Assembly: GCA_028716385.1 (NCBI GenBank)
Contig: JAQUPX010000003.1
Span: 124,001-188,000 of the forward strand
Direction of reading: 5' to 3'
Origin: a bacterium
Lineage (GTDB): Bacteria; Hydrothermota; UBA3073; JACQXS01; JAQTXJ01
Length of the DNA stretch: 64,000 nt
The notes under the pieces were generated by a model, which had not been told where the DNA came from, did not search any database, and worked only from the letters and a program-made list of their open reading frames with translations. Within the stretch, counting starts at the first letter, position 1; the number at the start of each line of letters is the position of its first letter. Both the position numbers and the translations under genes were made by a program. Positions 24,819 through 34,307 of this stretch are shown here, in pieces.

Positions 24819-25349
24819 TTATTCTTTCAGAAGTTCAATAAGTTCGGTTTCGAGTTGTTCTGCGGTTTCTTTACCAAACCCCGTATGCTGGGTTACGATT
24901 TTTCCTTGTTTATCAATAATATAAGTTGTCGGGATACCCCGTACACTATAATTTTTGGCTACTTCTTCATTTCCTATTAGAACAGGATGTTTTATTCCAT
25001 TTTTTTGAGCATAATCTTTTAATGCATTTTCTTTATCCATCCCTATACCAAGTATCAGAAATCCTTTGCTTTTATATTTTTTATAAAGTTCTATAAGTGT
25101 CGGGATTTCAGCTCTGCAAGGGGGACACCAGGGCGCCCAGAAATTGACAAAAACTACTTTGCCGGTTTGTTTGCTGAGAGTATACTCGGTGCTGTCAAGA
25201 CTATATAATGTAAAATCCGGCGGAGTAAGTCTTGAGACATCCGCGATTTTAGCTTCCGCAGAATCATTGCTTTTTTGATTAGTCTTTGCGCCGCCTTGTT
25301 TACAACCTACAAGTAGAATCACACATAGCAGAAATATATTCTTTTTCAT
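24819..25349 (-). CDS. TlpA-like thioredoxin-fold lipoprotein
   Basis: 176 residues. Lipoprotein signal MKKNIFLLCVILLVGC with the lipid-accepting Cys at residue 16, then a thioredoxin-like domain with the redox motif WAPWCPPC (about residues 72-79), GIGMDKENALKDYAQ, and the cis-Pro segment YSVRGIPTTYIID. Such exported thiol-disulfide oxidoreductases keep cytochrome or other envelope cysteines reduced. No partner gene is adjacent. Its 3' end borders the mosaic repeat array, whose TACTCTTTCAG words resemble the gene's own last codons. Confidence 0.9.
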   Translation of the reverse strand: MKKNIFLLCVILLVGCKQGGAKTNQKSNDSAEAKIADVSRLTPPDFTLYSLDSTEYTLSKQTGKVVFVNFWAPWCPPCRAEIPTLIELYKKYKSKGFLILGIGMDKENALKDYAQKNGIKHPVLIGNEEVAKNYSVRGIPTTYIIDKQGKIVTQHTGFGKETAEQLETELIELLKE

Positions 25350-25365
25350 TTCCCTCCGTTATTAA

Positions 25366-25436
25366 CTGGGGGGCATGGATTCGAACCACGATACCAGGCT
25401 CCAGAGGCCTGTGTCCTGCCGTTGGACGACCCCCCA
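25366..25436 (-). tRNA. tRNA-Gln (CTG anticodon)
   Basis: Read on the minus strand, a full cloverleaf: acceptor TGGGGGG pairs with CCCCCCA, D arm TCC..GGA, anticodon stem CAGGC/GCCTG with loop CTCTGGA (anticodon CTG), and T arm GTGG TTCGAAT CCAT. CCA is not encoded. 71 nt. Confidence 0.92.
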
Positions 25437-26143
25437 ATCTTGTTTAAGACAATATAGGAATTTATATGTTATTATGAAATATGTCAATTTTTTAATTTGT
25501 AAACATGGAAAATGGAAAATTTTTGGCCCAGCTGAGCTGGATAACTTAGAGTAATGCTCCTATGACGCAAACTCTAAGTAAACGCAGATAACAAAAAGAT
25601 TAACAACAGAAAACAGATTCATTTTACCCTTCTCAACCTCAGGATAAGAATCTCTCCGGCAAAAGATTCCGGACAAACAATCCCTAATTGCCTTACAGGC
25701 AAGTAAGGGGTTCTAAGTAAGAGCTAAAGCTCTAAGGGTTTGCTAAGACTTTTAAGAGAAAAAAACAAAGAACGAAAAGATTTTTTGCCACAGATATACA
25801 CAGAATAGCACGGAAGAAGAAACAAAGACCTGCCCAAAAAACACAAAACAGAAAGGAGTTTTGCACACGGAATTCCACAGATTAAGACGGATTTACACGG
25901 ACAACAGAAAGATTTAGAGTTTGAAATAAACTACCACAGAAAAGCGTTAGCCACCCCGCCTTCTTCGGGGTAAACTCCAGCACGAAAGCACAAAAAATAC
26001 AAGATTACACCTGCCATGAAGAAAGGATAATTATTGACAATTCAATATAGGGTAATTAGATTATTTTTTTAATTACAAAATAGAATGTATTTTGGGTAGG
26101 TAGGGTGACGTCACCCCACCCTACTATATATTTGTGAATATAA
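25437..26143. repeat. 700-bp repeat-rich spacer
   Basis: Includes a composite repeat at 25527-25578 (CCCAGCTGAGCTGG, then TTAGAGT....ACTCTAA arms), CACAGAATAGCACGG and CACGGAATTCCACAGATT-type words, GCCACCCCGCCTTCTTCGGGG, and just before the next gene a GGGTGACGTCACCC palindrome (26103-26116). A TTGACA at 26034 with a TTAGAT at 26056 is a weak promoter candidate. No gene seen. Confidence 0.6.
25527..25578. repeat. Composite double-hairpin repeat
   Basis: CCCAGCTGAGCTGG hairpin, ATAAC, then TTAGAGT ... ACTCTAA arms around a different inner tip. Same design at 32721-32774 and 39465-39517. Confidence 0.7.
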
Positions 26144-27229
26144 ATGGATAAAAAGTTTTTAACCGCCATACTAGTATCTGCGTCTTTATTTGGCATCAGC
26201 GCACCTATCTCAAAAATACTTGTTCGAAATATTCCTCCCGTTGCTTTGGCAGGACTCCTTTACCTCGGAACATTTATTGGGTTATCCATATATTTTCTCG
26301 TAAGAAAATTAATAACAAATAACTCTTATAAAAAAGAAGCCCCGTTAGAAAAAAAAGATTTCATCTGGTTAGCCGGGGCAACGCTTGCAGGCGGAATAAT
26401 GGCTCCGATAAGTATGATGACAGGATTAACTTTTATTTCGGGATTCTCTGCATCGCTGTTACTTAACCTCGAAGGACTTGCTACCGCCATAATTGCCGTT
26501 TTCTTTTTCGGAGAAAACGCAGGAAAACGCTTGTGGCTGGCGTTGATATGTATGACTATCGCAGGAGTATTTATAAGCTGGCAGCCTACTCTTGGAAATT
26601 TTAATATAGCAGGCCCACTGTTAATCGTCTTTGCAATGATATGCTGGGGAATTGATAACAACTTAACCCGCAATATATCCGATAAAGACCCCATACAAAT
26701 TGCGATAATTAAAGGTTTTGTTGCCGGGATAGTATCCTTGTCGCTTGGAACGGCTCTTGGTTGGAGAATGTCTTTTAATTCCGGAATTTTATTTGCGTTG
26801 TTACTTGGGGCATTAAGTTACGGAATCAGTTTAGTGCTGTTTATCTACGCACTAAAAGGATTAGGCGCTTCCAGAACGGGTTTGTTTTTTAGTTTCGCTC
26901 CTTTTATCGGAGCAATAGTGTCACTTGTTATACTCAAAGAATGGATTGGATGGGTAATGTTCCCTGCAATAGTATTTATGATAATCGGGATATGGCTCAT
27001 AAGCAGCGAAAAACACTTGCATTTGCATACGCATAAATCAACAATACACACACATTCACATACTCATACGGATGAACATCATTTACATAAACATCCTGAA
27101 ACGATTTCAGGACAACACACGCATCAACATACTCACAACGAAATAGTCCACACCCATCCGCATTTGCCGGATACCCATCATAGACATAAACACCCGGCAT
27201 CCGAAGAGAAAGAAGACATTCCAAAGTAA
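26144..27229 (+). CDS. DMT/EamA-family transporter with His-rich tail
   Basis: 361 residues. The first about 285 residues form ten hydrophobic helices in two EamA repeats (drug/metabolite transporter fold; GISAPISKILVRNIPPVALAG at the start, GLGASRTGLFFSFAPFIGAIVS in the second half). The last about 70 residues are an unusual soluble tail very rich in His-x-His pairs (HLHLHTHK, HTHSHTHTDEHHLHKHP, HTHQHTHN). His-rich tails bind Zn, Ni or Co in many transporters, so a metal-sensing or metal-buffering role is plausible. Substrate unknown. The next gene starts 29 bases later on the same strand. Confidence 0.85.
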   Translation: MDKKFLTAILVSASLFGISAPISKILVRNIPPVALAGLLYLGTFIGLSIYFLVRKLITNNSYKKEAPLEKKDFIWLAGATLAGGIMAPISMMTGLTFISGFSASLLLNLEGLATAIIAVFFFGENAGKRLWLALICMTIAGVFISWQPTLGNFNIAGPLLIVFAMICWGIDNNLTRNISDKDPIQIAIIKGFVAGIVSLSLGTALGWRMSFNSGILFALLLGALSYGISLVLFIYALKGLGASRTGLFFSFAPFIGAIVSLVILKEWIGWVMFPAIVFMIIGIWLISSEKHLHLHTHKSTIHTHSHTHTDEHHLHKHPETISGQHTHQHTHNEIVHTHPHLPDTHHRHKHPASEEKEDIPK

Positions 27230-27258
27230 TTGCTATAAAACTCGAAGGGACAATAAAA

Positions 27259-27996
27259 ATGTTAAAAAATTATTTATGGGTTAATGACGGGAATATAAAA
27301 GTAGCGTTTACGGAGAAAGATAGAAAATTCGCTAAAGAGACATCTGCCGGGTTAAAAAAAGCAATCAAACTTTTGTCAAAATATTTTCTACTGAAAAAGA
27401 TTTTTCCGCCTGTCAGAGCAGTATTGGTGCCAAATAGAAAGGAATATGACCGTCTTGTTAAAGGACTGCTTAAAGTTGACATAGAACAACCTTCAGACCC
27501 AAGTAGAATCGCCCAGCCCCAACGCACAGACTTGGTGCTTCTTGCTCCTTTCGCATATTCAACGGATTCAATTTATAAGTACTCTGCCAGGGAATACAAA
27601 AGACTTCTCGTCCATGAAGCAACTCATATGTTTGAAGAATATCTTTCACCAAATATGGAAACATCGCCCAGATGGTGGGGAGAAGGTCTTGCGGTTTATA
27701 TCTCAGAACAATGGAAATATGAAGATGAATTCATTCCGCCCGTTATAGAAGGAATTAGAAATAAGAACATCCCGACAATAAAAGAAATTCAAAAAAGTGT
27801 AAAACTTGCCTACCGGTGGGGTTGGACTATTGTAAAATATATCGAACACTTGTACGGACAGAAGATGATACTCAATATTGTTATTAATTGTGACGACGGT
27901 AACGTGATTAAAATAACCGGTAAAACAATTAAAGATTTTGAAAGAGGCTGGAAAAAATACCTACAGAACGAAAAAGGATTTTGGGAATTTATGTAA
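27259..27996 (+). CDS. Peptidase MA-like gluzincin metalloprotease
   Basis: 245 residues, no signal peptide visible. The zinc motif HEATHMF (HExxH) lies at about residues 118-124, followed by PRWWGEGLAVYISE, which supplies the third ligand Glu in the WxxEGxA(V/E) pattern of the peptidase MA family. Probably a cytoplasmic or peripheral metallopeptidase of unknown target. It follows the EamA transporter by 29 bases and may be in its operon. Confidence 0.82.
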   Translation: MLKNYLWVNDGNIKVAFTEKDRKFAKETSAGLKKAIKLLSKYFLLKKIFPPVRAVLVPNRKEYDRLVKGLLKVDIEQPSDPSRIAQPQRTDLVLLAPFAYSTDSIYKYSAREYKRLLVHEATHMFEEYLSPNMETSPRWWGEGLAVYISEQWKYEDEFIPPVIEGIRNKNIPTIKEIQKSVKLAYRWGWTIVKYIEHLYGQKMILNIVINCDDGNVIKITGKTIKDFERGWKKYLQNEKGFWEFM

Positions 27997-28025
27997 CAGG
28001 AAGCTTCGCACAAAGCGGCTTGGTA

Positions 28026-29777
28026 TTAGATTTTAATTTCCAGAAGTTGTTCGTAATTTCTTATCGTAGTTTCGTCGACTTCCATTACTTTGTGGTAATT
28101 TGATTCAAACCCGGGTAATCGTTCCATTGCAAATTTTCTTGCAAAGAGCGCTTTCTTGGGGTTCTTTTTAGCTTCGTCCAAAAAGCTGTATGCCATATAT
28201 AGCAAAAGCGCCATATCAATAAGCGTTCTTGCGATATAGTCACGGAAATCTTTGTTTTTAAGTTCACGAACTTTATCAATTGCTTTATTAAACATTTTTT
28301 CATATCTAAAAAGAACATTATAAACGTCTTTAAATTCTCCTTCGTGTCCCTGCGCGGATTTCCTGAATTTTTCAAACTCGGAGTCCATTTGTTTAGTCAA
28401 AATTCCACCAATTGCCGCAACTACCTGAAACTGGGTAGTCCCTTCATATATGCTTGTAATTCTTGCATCCCTGTAATGCCTTTCCACGTCAAAGTCTTGC
28501 ATATATCCCGTTCCACCGTGAATTTGAATGGCATTATAGCAAATCCTGTTTGCAGCTTCCGTTGAATAATATTTTGAAAGAGGAGTAAATAATTCTATTT
28601 TTTCGTTAAGTTTCTTGGCTTTTTCTCTCTGGTTAGCCGATTTTTCCCTGAAAAGATTTTCCTGTGTTTCTTCCAGTGCTTTTTCGATACTTTCCAATTC
28701 ATCAACGATTAAACCCGTATGATAAATAAGGGAACGGGTCGCTTCAATGTCCATCCTGTCATTAGTAAGCATATCATATACTGCGGGGAGTTCAATGATT
28801 TTTTTGCCAAATTGTTTTCGTTCAAGAGCATATTTAAGAGCTTTGTTATAAGCCGCCTGGGCTATGCCTAATGCCTGTATTGCAACACCTAACCTTGCCC
28901 CGTTCATCAAATGCATTACGTATTTAATAAGTCCGAATCGTCTTTTTCCTATAAGTTCACATTTAGCATCATTAAAATCCAATTCCGTCGTAGGCGAACC
29001 ATGAATTCCTAATTTATGTTCTATCCTTCGGATTTTCATACCTCCATCTTTTAAGTAAAGAAACATAGATAATCCGCGCGCATCCTGGGTTCCTTCTTCG
29101 CTTCTCGCAAGAACTAGATGAACTTTTGCGCCCCCATTCGTAATAAATCTTTTGACGCCATTGAGTTTCCAGCAGTTTTCTTTTTCATCAAAAGTTGCTT
29201 TTGTTTGAACGGCCTGCAAATCAGAGCCTGCCTCGGGTTCGGTTAAATCCATAGAACCCGTTACTTCCCCTTTACAAAACAATGGAAGAATTTTTGCTTT
29301 CTGTTCTTCCGATGCAAATTTATTAATCGTAACCGCAATATCCTGTAGCCCGTATATGTTCATAAAACTTGCATCCGCTTCGGATACCATTTCTATGATA
29401 ATGTTATTAATTACATTAGGAAGGTTTAGACCACCGTATTTTCTTGGCAAAGTCCCGCCTATCAAGTCCGCTTTTCTGAGGGTTTCAAAAGCTTGCTTGG
29501 TTCCCTCTGCATATTCTACTTCGCCGTCTTTATAAGAAGCGCCCTGTTCATCAACGGATTTAGCAAGAGGAGCAATACATTCGGCGGAAATCTGCCCCAC
29601 GAGTTCCAATATTCTTTTATAATTATCCATCGCATCTTCATAATTTTCCGGGGCATAATCAAATCTTTTATGTTCGTTGAAACTATCTTCAAGGCTTTCG
29701 ACTATTTTCTTTATATCAAGGGAGTTGAAATGAAACAATCTATCGGAATTTTCCGTAAAAAAATTTGTCATTTTCAC
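28026..29777 (-). CDS. Acyl-CoA dehydrogenase, long form
   Basis: 583 residues, longer than the usual 380, with an extra N-terminal region of about 100 residues and a C-terminal helical extension, as in the long acyl-CoA dehydrogenase group. Core motifs: GSMDLTEPEAGSDLQAV (FAD/substrate), RFITNGG, ALERKQFGKKI, IQIHGGTGYMQDFDVERHYRDARITSIYEGT with the YEGT segment where the catalytic Glu lies. Oxidises an acyl-CoA and passes electrons to ETF. Its start overlaps the ETF alpha stop (ATGA at 29774-29777), so etfB-etfA-acd form one operon. Confidence 0.92.
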   Translation of the reverse strand: MKMTNFFTENSDRLFHFNSLDIKKIVESLEDSFNEHKRFDYAPENYEDAMDNYKRILELVGQISAECIAPLAKSVDEQGASYKDGEVEYAEGTKQAFETLRKADLIGGTLPRKYGGLNLPNVINNIIIEMVSEADASFMNIYGLQDIAVTINKFASEEQKAKILPLFCKGEVTGSMDLTEPEAGSDLQAVQTKATFDEKENCWKLNGVKRFITNGGAKVHLVLARSEEGTQDARGLSMFLYLKDGGMKIRRIEHKLGIHGSPTTELDFNDAKCELIGKRRFGLIKYVMHLMNGARLGVAIQALGIAQAAYNKALKYALERKQFGKKIIELPAVYDMLTNDRMDIEATRSLIYHTGLIVDELESIEKALEETQENLFREKSANQREKAKKLNEKIELFTPLSKYYSTEAANRICYNAIQIHGGTGYMQDFDVERHYRDARITSIYEGTTQFQVVAAIGGILTKQMDSEFEKFRKSAQGHEGEFKDVYNVLFRYEKMFNKAIDKVRELKNKDFRDYIARTLIDMALLLYMAYSFLDEAKKNPKKALFARKFAMERLPGFESNYHKVMEVDETTIRNYEQLLEIKI

Positions 29778-30811
29778 TCCTTTTCCTTATAAGCTTTTAT
29801 CATCATAGGAATTATCCTATTCAGATCACCGTTAATCTTATAATGAGCGATTTTCATAATAGGCGCATCCGGGTCTTTATTAATAGCTATAATTTGTTTT
29901 GATTCCTGCATTCCTGCAAGATGTTGAATGGAACCCGATATCCCGCAAGCGATATAAAGTCTAGGTCTCACGGTAACGCCCGTTTGTCCAACCTGATGGT
30001 CTTTATGAATCCAACCGCTATCAACTGCGGCGCGTGTAGCTCCGATTTCAGCGCCTAAAGTCTGCGCTAATTCTTTTATTAACTTAAAGTTTTCTTTATT
30101 GCCTACGCCTATTCCTCCGGATACTATAATTTGCGCGCCAATTAGGTCTACCTTTTTCTCTTCCTGAATTTTTTGTATAATTTCAACGATAAAATCTTCC
30201 GGTCTTATTTTTGCTTCCAATGCAATAACTTCACCTTTTCCTGTGCCTGTCGGCAATAGTTCCAAGGTTTTCATAACTCCCGGCCTTACGGTTGCCATTT
30301 GAGGATGCATTTCGGGGTTAATAATAGTCGCGATTATATTCCCTCCGAAAGCCGGTCGGATTTGTAAAAGCAAGTCTTTATATGCTTTTTTATTGGTTTT
30401 AAATTCAATATCGCCTATTTGTAAGTCGGTGCAATCCGCCGTAAGCCCGCATCTAACTGCTGAAGCTATTCTCGGTGCCAACTCCCGCCCGATTGAAGTA
30501 GCTCCAAAAAGTACAATATAAGGGTTATATTTTTTTATGTTTTCTACAAGGTTTGTGGTGTAGGACAATACTTTGAAATCTTTTAATTCCGGGTGGTCTA
30601 CGAGATATATTTTATCGCATCTCATATCAAAAAGCATTTGAACGTTTTTTTTGATATTAGAGCCTAACCATATTGCGCATAATTCCGTTTTCTGGTTATA
30701 AGAAGATAATCTCCCGGCTAATTCCCTGCCTTTAGAGAGTAATTCCTTACTAACATCCGCAATACCTTTGTTAGTATTTTCTATATAAACCCATATTTGC
30801 TTTTTATTCAT
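29774..30811 (-). CDS. etfA: Electron transfer flavoprotein alpha subunit
   Basis: 345 residues. N-terminal part with YIVLFGATSIGRELAPRIASAV and the C-terminal FAD-binding domain VSGGIGVGNKENFKLIKELA, GATRAAVDSGWIHKDHQVGQTGVTVRPRLYIACGISGSIQHLAGM, typical of ETF alpha. With ETF beta it carries electrons from acyl-CoA dehydrogenases to the membrane or to other acceptors. The start immediately follows the etfB stop. Length and motifs are normal. Confidence 0.93.
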   Translation of the reverse strand: MNKKQIWVYIENTNKGIADVSKELLSKGRELAGRLSSYNQKTELCAIWLGSNIKKNVQMLFDMRCDKIYLVDHPELKDFKVLSYTTNLVENIKKYNPYIVLFGATSIGRELAPRIASAVRCGLTADCTDLQIGDIEFKTNKKAYKDLLLQIRPAFGGNIIATIINPEMHPQMATVRPGVMKTLELLPTGTGKGEVIALEAKIRPEDFIVEIIQKIQEEKKVDLIGAQIIVSGGIGVGNKENFKLIKELAQTLGAEIGATRAAVDSGWIHKDHQVGQTGVTVRPRLYIACGISGSIQHLAGMQESKQIIAINKDPDAPIMKIAHYKINGDLNRIIPMMIKAYKEKE

Positions 30812-31699
30812 TTAAACAATATGTTCTTTTATCAATTCTTGCATTAACGCTTGTATTCCTTTTTCATTCGGAAGTATTTCTTTTGTTTCCTGCGCTTCAA
30901 GAGTAACGTAATTAATTTTAAAAACTTTTGTAGGAGAGCCTGAAATCCCACACAAGGAAGGGTCTGCATTTATATCTTCCAGGTTCCATTCGTTTATCAA
31001 GAGCCTGTTTTGGATAAGAGTTTCTTCGGAATAAAGTTCAGGAGATAAGTATTTTAAGGTATTCGAAACTTTAGTGAGTTCACTGTTTGATATGGCTTTT
31101 TTAAACTTTGCCATTTGTTTTATGGAAGGGAACCTCGGAGTATTGGAAGTGTTATTAACTGTGATAAGGACGGGGAGTTTTGATTTCAAGACTTCTATCC
31201 CGTTGTCAATGAGTCTTTTAACTTTAATTTCGTTTTTATTTAAGTGTAAAACTTCCTGCATATAAGTGATTTGCGGTATGTTCAATTTTTCTGCAACCTG
31301 AGGCCCAACCTGGGCAGTATCCCCATCAATTGCCTGCCTGCCGGCAAATATAATATCAAATTTTTCTATTCTTTTAATAGCCGTTGATAAGATATAACTT
31401 GTAGCCAGAGTATCGGAGCCGGCGAATCTTCTGTCGGTTAACAGTATTACTTTATCTGCGCCTCTATAAAGGGATTCTCTTAAGATTTCCGCAGCAGAAG
31501 GAGGCCCCATTGTAATTACCGTAACTATTGCTCCGTATTTTTCTTTGATTAGAAGAGCAGATTCCAAAGCATTTAAGTCTTCGGGATTAAAAATAGCAGG
31601 AAGAGCGGTTCTGTTGACAGTCCCGTCTTCTTTCATTGTCTTAGTAGTAATGTTTCTGGTATCCGGAACTTGTTTTACAAGGACAATAATTTGATACAT
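30812..31699 (-). CDS. etfB: Electron transfer flavoprotein beta subunit
   Basis: About 295 residues. Starts MYQIIVLVKQVPDT, the standard ETF beta N-terminus; a further ATG five codons upstream (31714) is possible. NPEDLNALESALLIKEKYGA, GADKVILLTD and GRQAIDGDTAQVGPQVAEKL are the conserved AMP/FAD-interface segments. First gene of the etfB-etfA-acd operon. The Shine-Dalgarno is weak. Which dehydrogenases feed it besides the adjacent one (a second is at 53004) is inferred. Confidence 0.92.
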   Translation of the reverse strand: MYQIIVLVKQVPDTRNITTKTMKEDGTVNRTALPAIFNPEDLNALESALLIKEKYGAIVTVITMGPPSAAEILRESLYRGADKVILLTDRRFAGSDTLATSYILSTAIKRIEKFDIIFAGRQAIDGDTAQVGPQVAEKLNIPQITYMQEVLHLNKNEIKVKRLIDNGIEVLKSKLPVLITVNNTSNTPRFPSIKQMAKFKKAISNSELTKVSNTLKYLSPELYSEETLIQNRLLINEWNLEDINADPSLCGISGSPTKVFKINYVTLEAQETKEILPNEKGIQALMQELIKEHIV

Positions 31700-31714
31700 T
31701 TTGCTTTTATACAT

Positions 31715-32147
31715 CGTTTTTTACTTTTTGCAAGCAAAAATTACTAAACAAACATAAAACAAAAAGATTAACCACAGAATAAGGCATATCAAAAATCAAA
31801 ATCAACAGATAAAACAGATAGGAAAAAGAATTTTGGGACGCACCTGCCTGCCGGCAGGCAGGGATAAACGCAGATTTGCAGGAAAAAGAAAACAAACAGA
31901 GCAAACAGTATAGATGATACCCATCAAAACCGGATCCCCAGCGTGTCTGGACAAAAGACAAAAAAAATAAACATCAGAGAAAGATAAAACAGAAACGATA
32001 AGCGCAGGTAAAGAAAAACAAATCAAAACCATAGAGGACACGGAGGAAAAAATAGAAAACAGATAACGGAAGATTTTTACTACAGAAAGTAGGAATTTTC
32101 AATAGAAAATAATTGACAATGCAAGATAAATAATGTAAAAATTAGCA
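31715..32147. repeat. Repeat-rich divergent spacer
   Basis: Divergent promoters of etfB and purN must lie here. Contains CACCTGCCTGCCGGCAGGCA (near 31842), GGATAAACGCAGATTTGCAGG and ACCATAGAGGACACGGAGG words. TTGACA at 32113-32118 with an AT-rich -10 about 17 bases on is a candidate promoter for purN. Confidence 0.5.
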
Positions 32148-32738
32148 ATGTTAATAATAGGCGTTCTGGCAAGTGGAAAAGGAAGTAATTTACAAGCTAT
32201 TATAGATAATATAGCTTCCGGGAAATTAAATGCCAAAATAGGGTGCGTAATCTCTGATAACGCCGATGCATTTGCGCTTGAGCGGGCAAAAAAGGCTCAA
32301 ATTCCTGCATACCATATTCCTTACAAAAATATTCTTATGCCTCAATGCGAAGTAGAATACATTGAATGCCTCAACAAGCATAACGTAGAATTAGTATGCC
32401 TTGCAGGATTTATGAGAATAATCAAACCTACTCTTCTTAACGCATTCAAAAACAGAATAATCAATATCCATCCTGCATTATTACCTGCATTCCCCGGATT
32501 ACACGCACAGAAACAAGCGTATGATTATGGGGTTAAAGTAACGGGAGCTACGGTGCATTTTGTAGATGAAGGAATGGACACGGGAAGAATAATACTTCAA
32601 AGGACTGTTGAAATAAAGAGTGATGATACTGAAGAAACCCTTAGCGAAAGGATTCTACGTGTCGAGCACCAGATATACTCGGAAGCAATACAATTGTTTG
32701 CTGATAAACAAATACAAAAACCCAGCAAAGCTGGATAA
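32148..32738 (+). CDS. purN: Phosphoribosylglycinamide formyltransferase
   Basis: 196 residues, N-terminus IIGVLASGKGSNLQAIID and active-site region INIHPALLPAFPGLHAQKQAYDYGVKVTGATVHFVDEGMDTG with the Asn, His and Asp of the catalytic triad. It transfers a formyl group from 10-formyl-THF to GAR in purine synthesis. The last codons (KPSKAG, stop) are encoded by the palindrome CCCAGCAAAGCTGG of a composite repeat, so the C-terminal end has been rewritten by repeat insertion. No other pur genes are nearby. Confidence 0.93.
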   Translation: MLIIGVLASGKGSNLQAIIDNIASGKLNAKIGCVISDNADAFALERAKKAQIPAYHIPYKNILMPQCEVEYIECLNKHNVELVCLAGFMRIIKPTLLNAFKNRIINIHPALLPAFPGLHAQKQAYDYGVKVTGATVHFVDEGMDTGRIILQRTVEIKSDDTEETLSERILRVEHQIYSEAIQLFADKQIQKPSKAG

Positions 32739-32774
32739 GTTAGAGTAATCCCGCCAAGGCGGGAAAACTCTAAC
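32721..32774. repeat. Composite double-hairpin repeat, overlapping the purN stop
   Basis: CCCAGCAAAGCTGG, ATAAG, then TTAGAGT....ACTCTAA arms with the inner palindrome CCCGCCAAGGCGGG. The TAA stop of purN (32736-32738) lies inside the element. Confidence 0.8.
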
Positions 32775-32789
32775 TAAGGAAGGGGATAA

Positions 32790-33167
32790 ATGAAAAAAAT
32801 TATATCTACGGACAAAGCTCCACAAGCTATAGGTCCGTATAGCCAAGGCGTATTGGCAAATGGTTTTATGTTCATTTCGGGACAGATTCCGGTTGATTAT
32901 GCTACGGGAAAAATTGCCGGTATTGGAATAAAAGACCAGACACGACAGGTTCTTGAAAATATAAAAGCAGTGCTTGCGGCAGAAAATTTAACACTTAATG
33001 CCGTGGTAAAGACTACTGTCTATTTGACGGATATGACGACTTTTACTGATATGAATGAAATATATCAAGGATACTTTAAAACAGAACCTCCGGCGCGGGC
33101 TACGGTTCAAGTGTCAAGACTGCCGAAAGACGTATTAATAGAAATTGAGGCAATAGCGGCACAGTAA
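32790..33167 (+). CDS. ridA: RidA family enamine/imine deaminase
   Basis: 125 residues, normal RidA length. Starts [20 protein letters not shown] with FISGQIPVD, then [22 protein letters not shown] and [24 protein letters not shown], where the conserved Arg and Glu bind the substrate. It hydrolyses reactive 2-aminoacrylate and related imines. Preceded by AAGGAAGGGGATAAATG. Between purN and birA on the same strand. Confidence 0.95.
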   Translation: MKKIISTDKAPQAIGPYSQGVLANGFMFISGQIPVDYATGKIAGIGIKDQTRQVLENIKAVLAAENLTLNAVVKTTVYLTDMTTFTDMNEIYQGYFKTEPPARATVQVSRLPKDVLIEIEAIAAQ

Positions 33168-33199
33168 GCAGAACAAAACAATAAATACGCAAAAAGTGT

Positions 33200-33916
33200 G
33201 TGATTGGGAAAAAAATATATAAGTTTGAACGGCTTGATTCCACCAATGACTACGCAAGTAAAATTGCGAAAGAGTCTATTGAGGGAACTATAGTAATCGC
33301 CGATTACCAATCTAAAGGAAAGGGAACACCCGGAAAAACATGGTTTTCCCCTGAAGGCGGAATCTGGTTGTCCGTAATCCTGAAACCCAAGAGCGCTTCC
33401 TGTATTTCTTTGATGGCAAGCGTCGCAGTCTATGAGACACTGAAATCCCTGAAACTACCCGTATGGATAAAATGGCCCAACGACGTTATGGTAAATTCCA
33501 AAAAGATTTCCGGGATATTAACCGAAGCTCACGGAAAAAATAATGCCATAGTCGGGATAGGAATAAACTTAAATGTTTCCGAATTCCCGGAAGAACTGAA
33601 ATCCGTTGCCACTTCTGCTATGATAGAAAAAAACAAAACTTTCAACAAACAAAAAGTCATTAATATACTTATAAAACAATTGGATAAAAAATATTCCCTA
33701 TTAAAAAAGAGAAAAGGGAAATTACTTGAAGAATGGAAAAAATATGCAAAAATCATAGGCAAACAGATAAAAATAAATACTAATGGGGAGTTGATAGAAG
33801 GAAAAGTAAAAGATATTGACGAGAACGGAGCGTTGATGGTTGAAATGACAGGTGGAAAAGTTAAGAAAATAACAACGGGAACGATTACATTGCGGAATGC
33901 GGATTTTAGATTTTAG
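33200..33916 (+). CDS. birA: Biotin-[acetyl-CoA-carboxylase] ligase
   Basis: 238 residues with a GTG start. The catalytic domain lacks the N-terminal DNA-binding domain, so it is a ligase only. Motifs: RLDSTNDYA, GKGTPGKTWFSPEGG (the biotinyl-AMP loop; usually GRGRxGR, here Lys/Thr replace some Arg), KWPNDVMVNSKKISGILTE and IVGIGINLN. It activates biotin and attaches it to carboxylase lysines. The C-terminal SH3-like part (GEVKDI..GALMVE) is present. Overlaps a repeat-rich spacer at its end (GATTTTAG words). Confidence 0.88.
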   Translation: MIGKKIYKFERLDSTNDYASKIAKESIEGTIVIADYQSKGKGTPGKTWFSPEGGIWLSVILKPKSASCISLMASVAVYETLKSLKLPVWIKWPNDVMVNSKKISGILTEAHGKNNAIVGIGINLNVSEFPEELKSVATSAMIEKNKTFNKQKVINILIKQLDKKYSLLKKRKGKLLEEWKKYAKIIGKQIKINTNGELIEGKVKDIDENGALMVEMTGGKVKKITTGTITLRNADFRF

Positions 33917-34210
33917 ATTGGGGATTTTGGAGTGCGGAATGCGGATTGCGTAATTACAAGAAACTAAAAAAAGAAAAACTGAAAAAGAACAGAGAGGGAG
34001 ATACGGAGATGGGGAGATTGGGGATTTTCCAGCTGAGCTGGATAACCAGCCCTAAATGACTCAAGGGCTGGTAATAGATTTTGGATTTTAGAGAAGAAAA
34101 AAAATATGATATTAGCCACGGATGAACACGGATTATCACGGATTAACATAAAAAAGAAGAAAGTAACAGAAAAAGATGAAGACGCAGGAATATAATAACA
34201 AAAACAATGG

Positions 34211-34230
34211 ATTCCCGCTTTCGCGGGAAT
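34211..34230. repeat. dRS3-like palindrome
   Basis: ATTCCCGCTTTCGCGGGAAT followed by GACGG; identical core to 19508 and 36683. Confidence 0.8.
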
Positions 34231-34246
34231 GACGGATGGAGACAAT

Positions 34247-34307
34247 GAGATTCTCCTCCAAACAGATCGGCAGACAAGTTCTCCCGATAAATCGGGATTA
34301 GAATGAC
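34247..34307. repeat. Nested hairpin repeat
   Basis: Outer arms GAGATTCT ... AGAATGAC enclose CAAACAGATCGGCAGACAAG and the palindrome TCCCGATAAATCGGGA. Same outer arms as 14248, 38027 and 45798. Confidence 0.7.
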
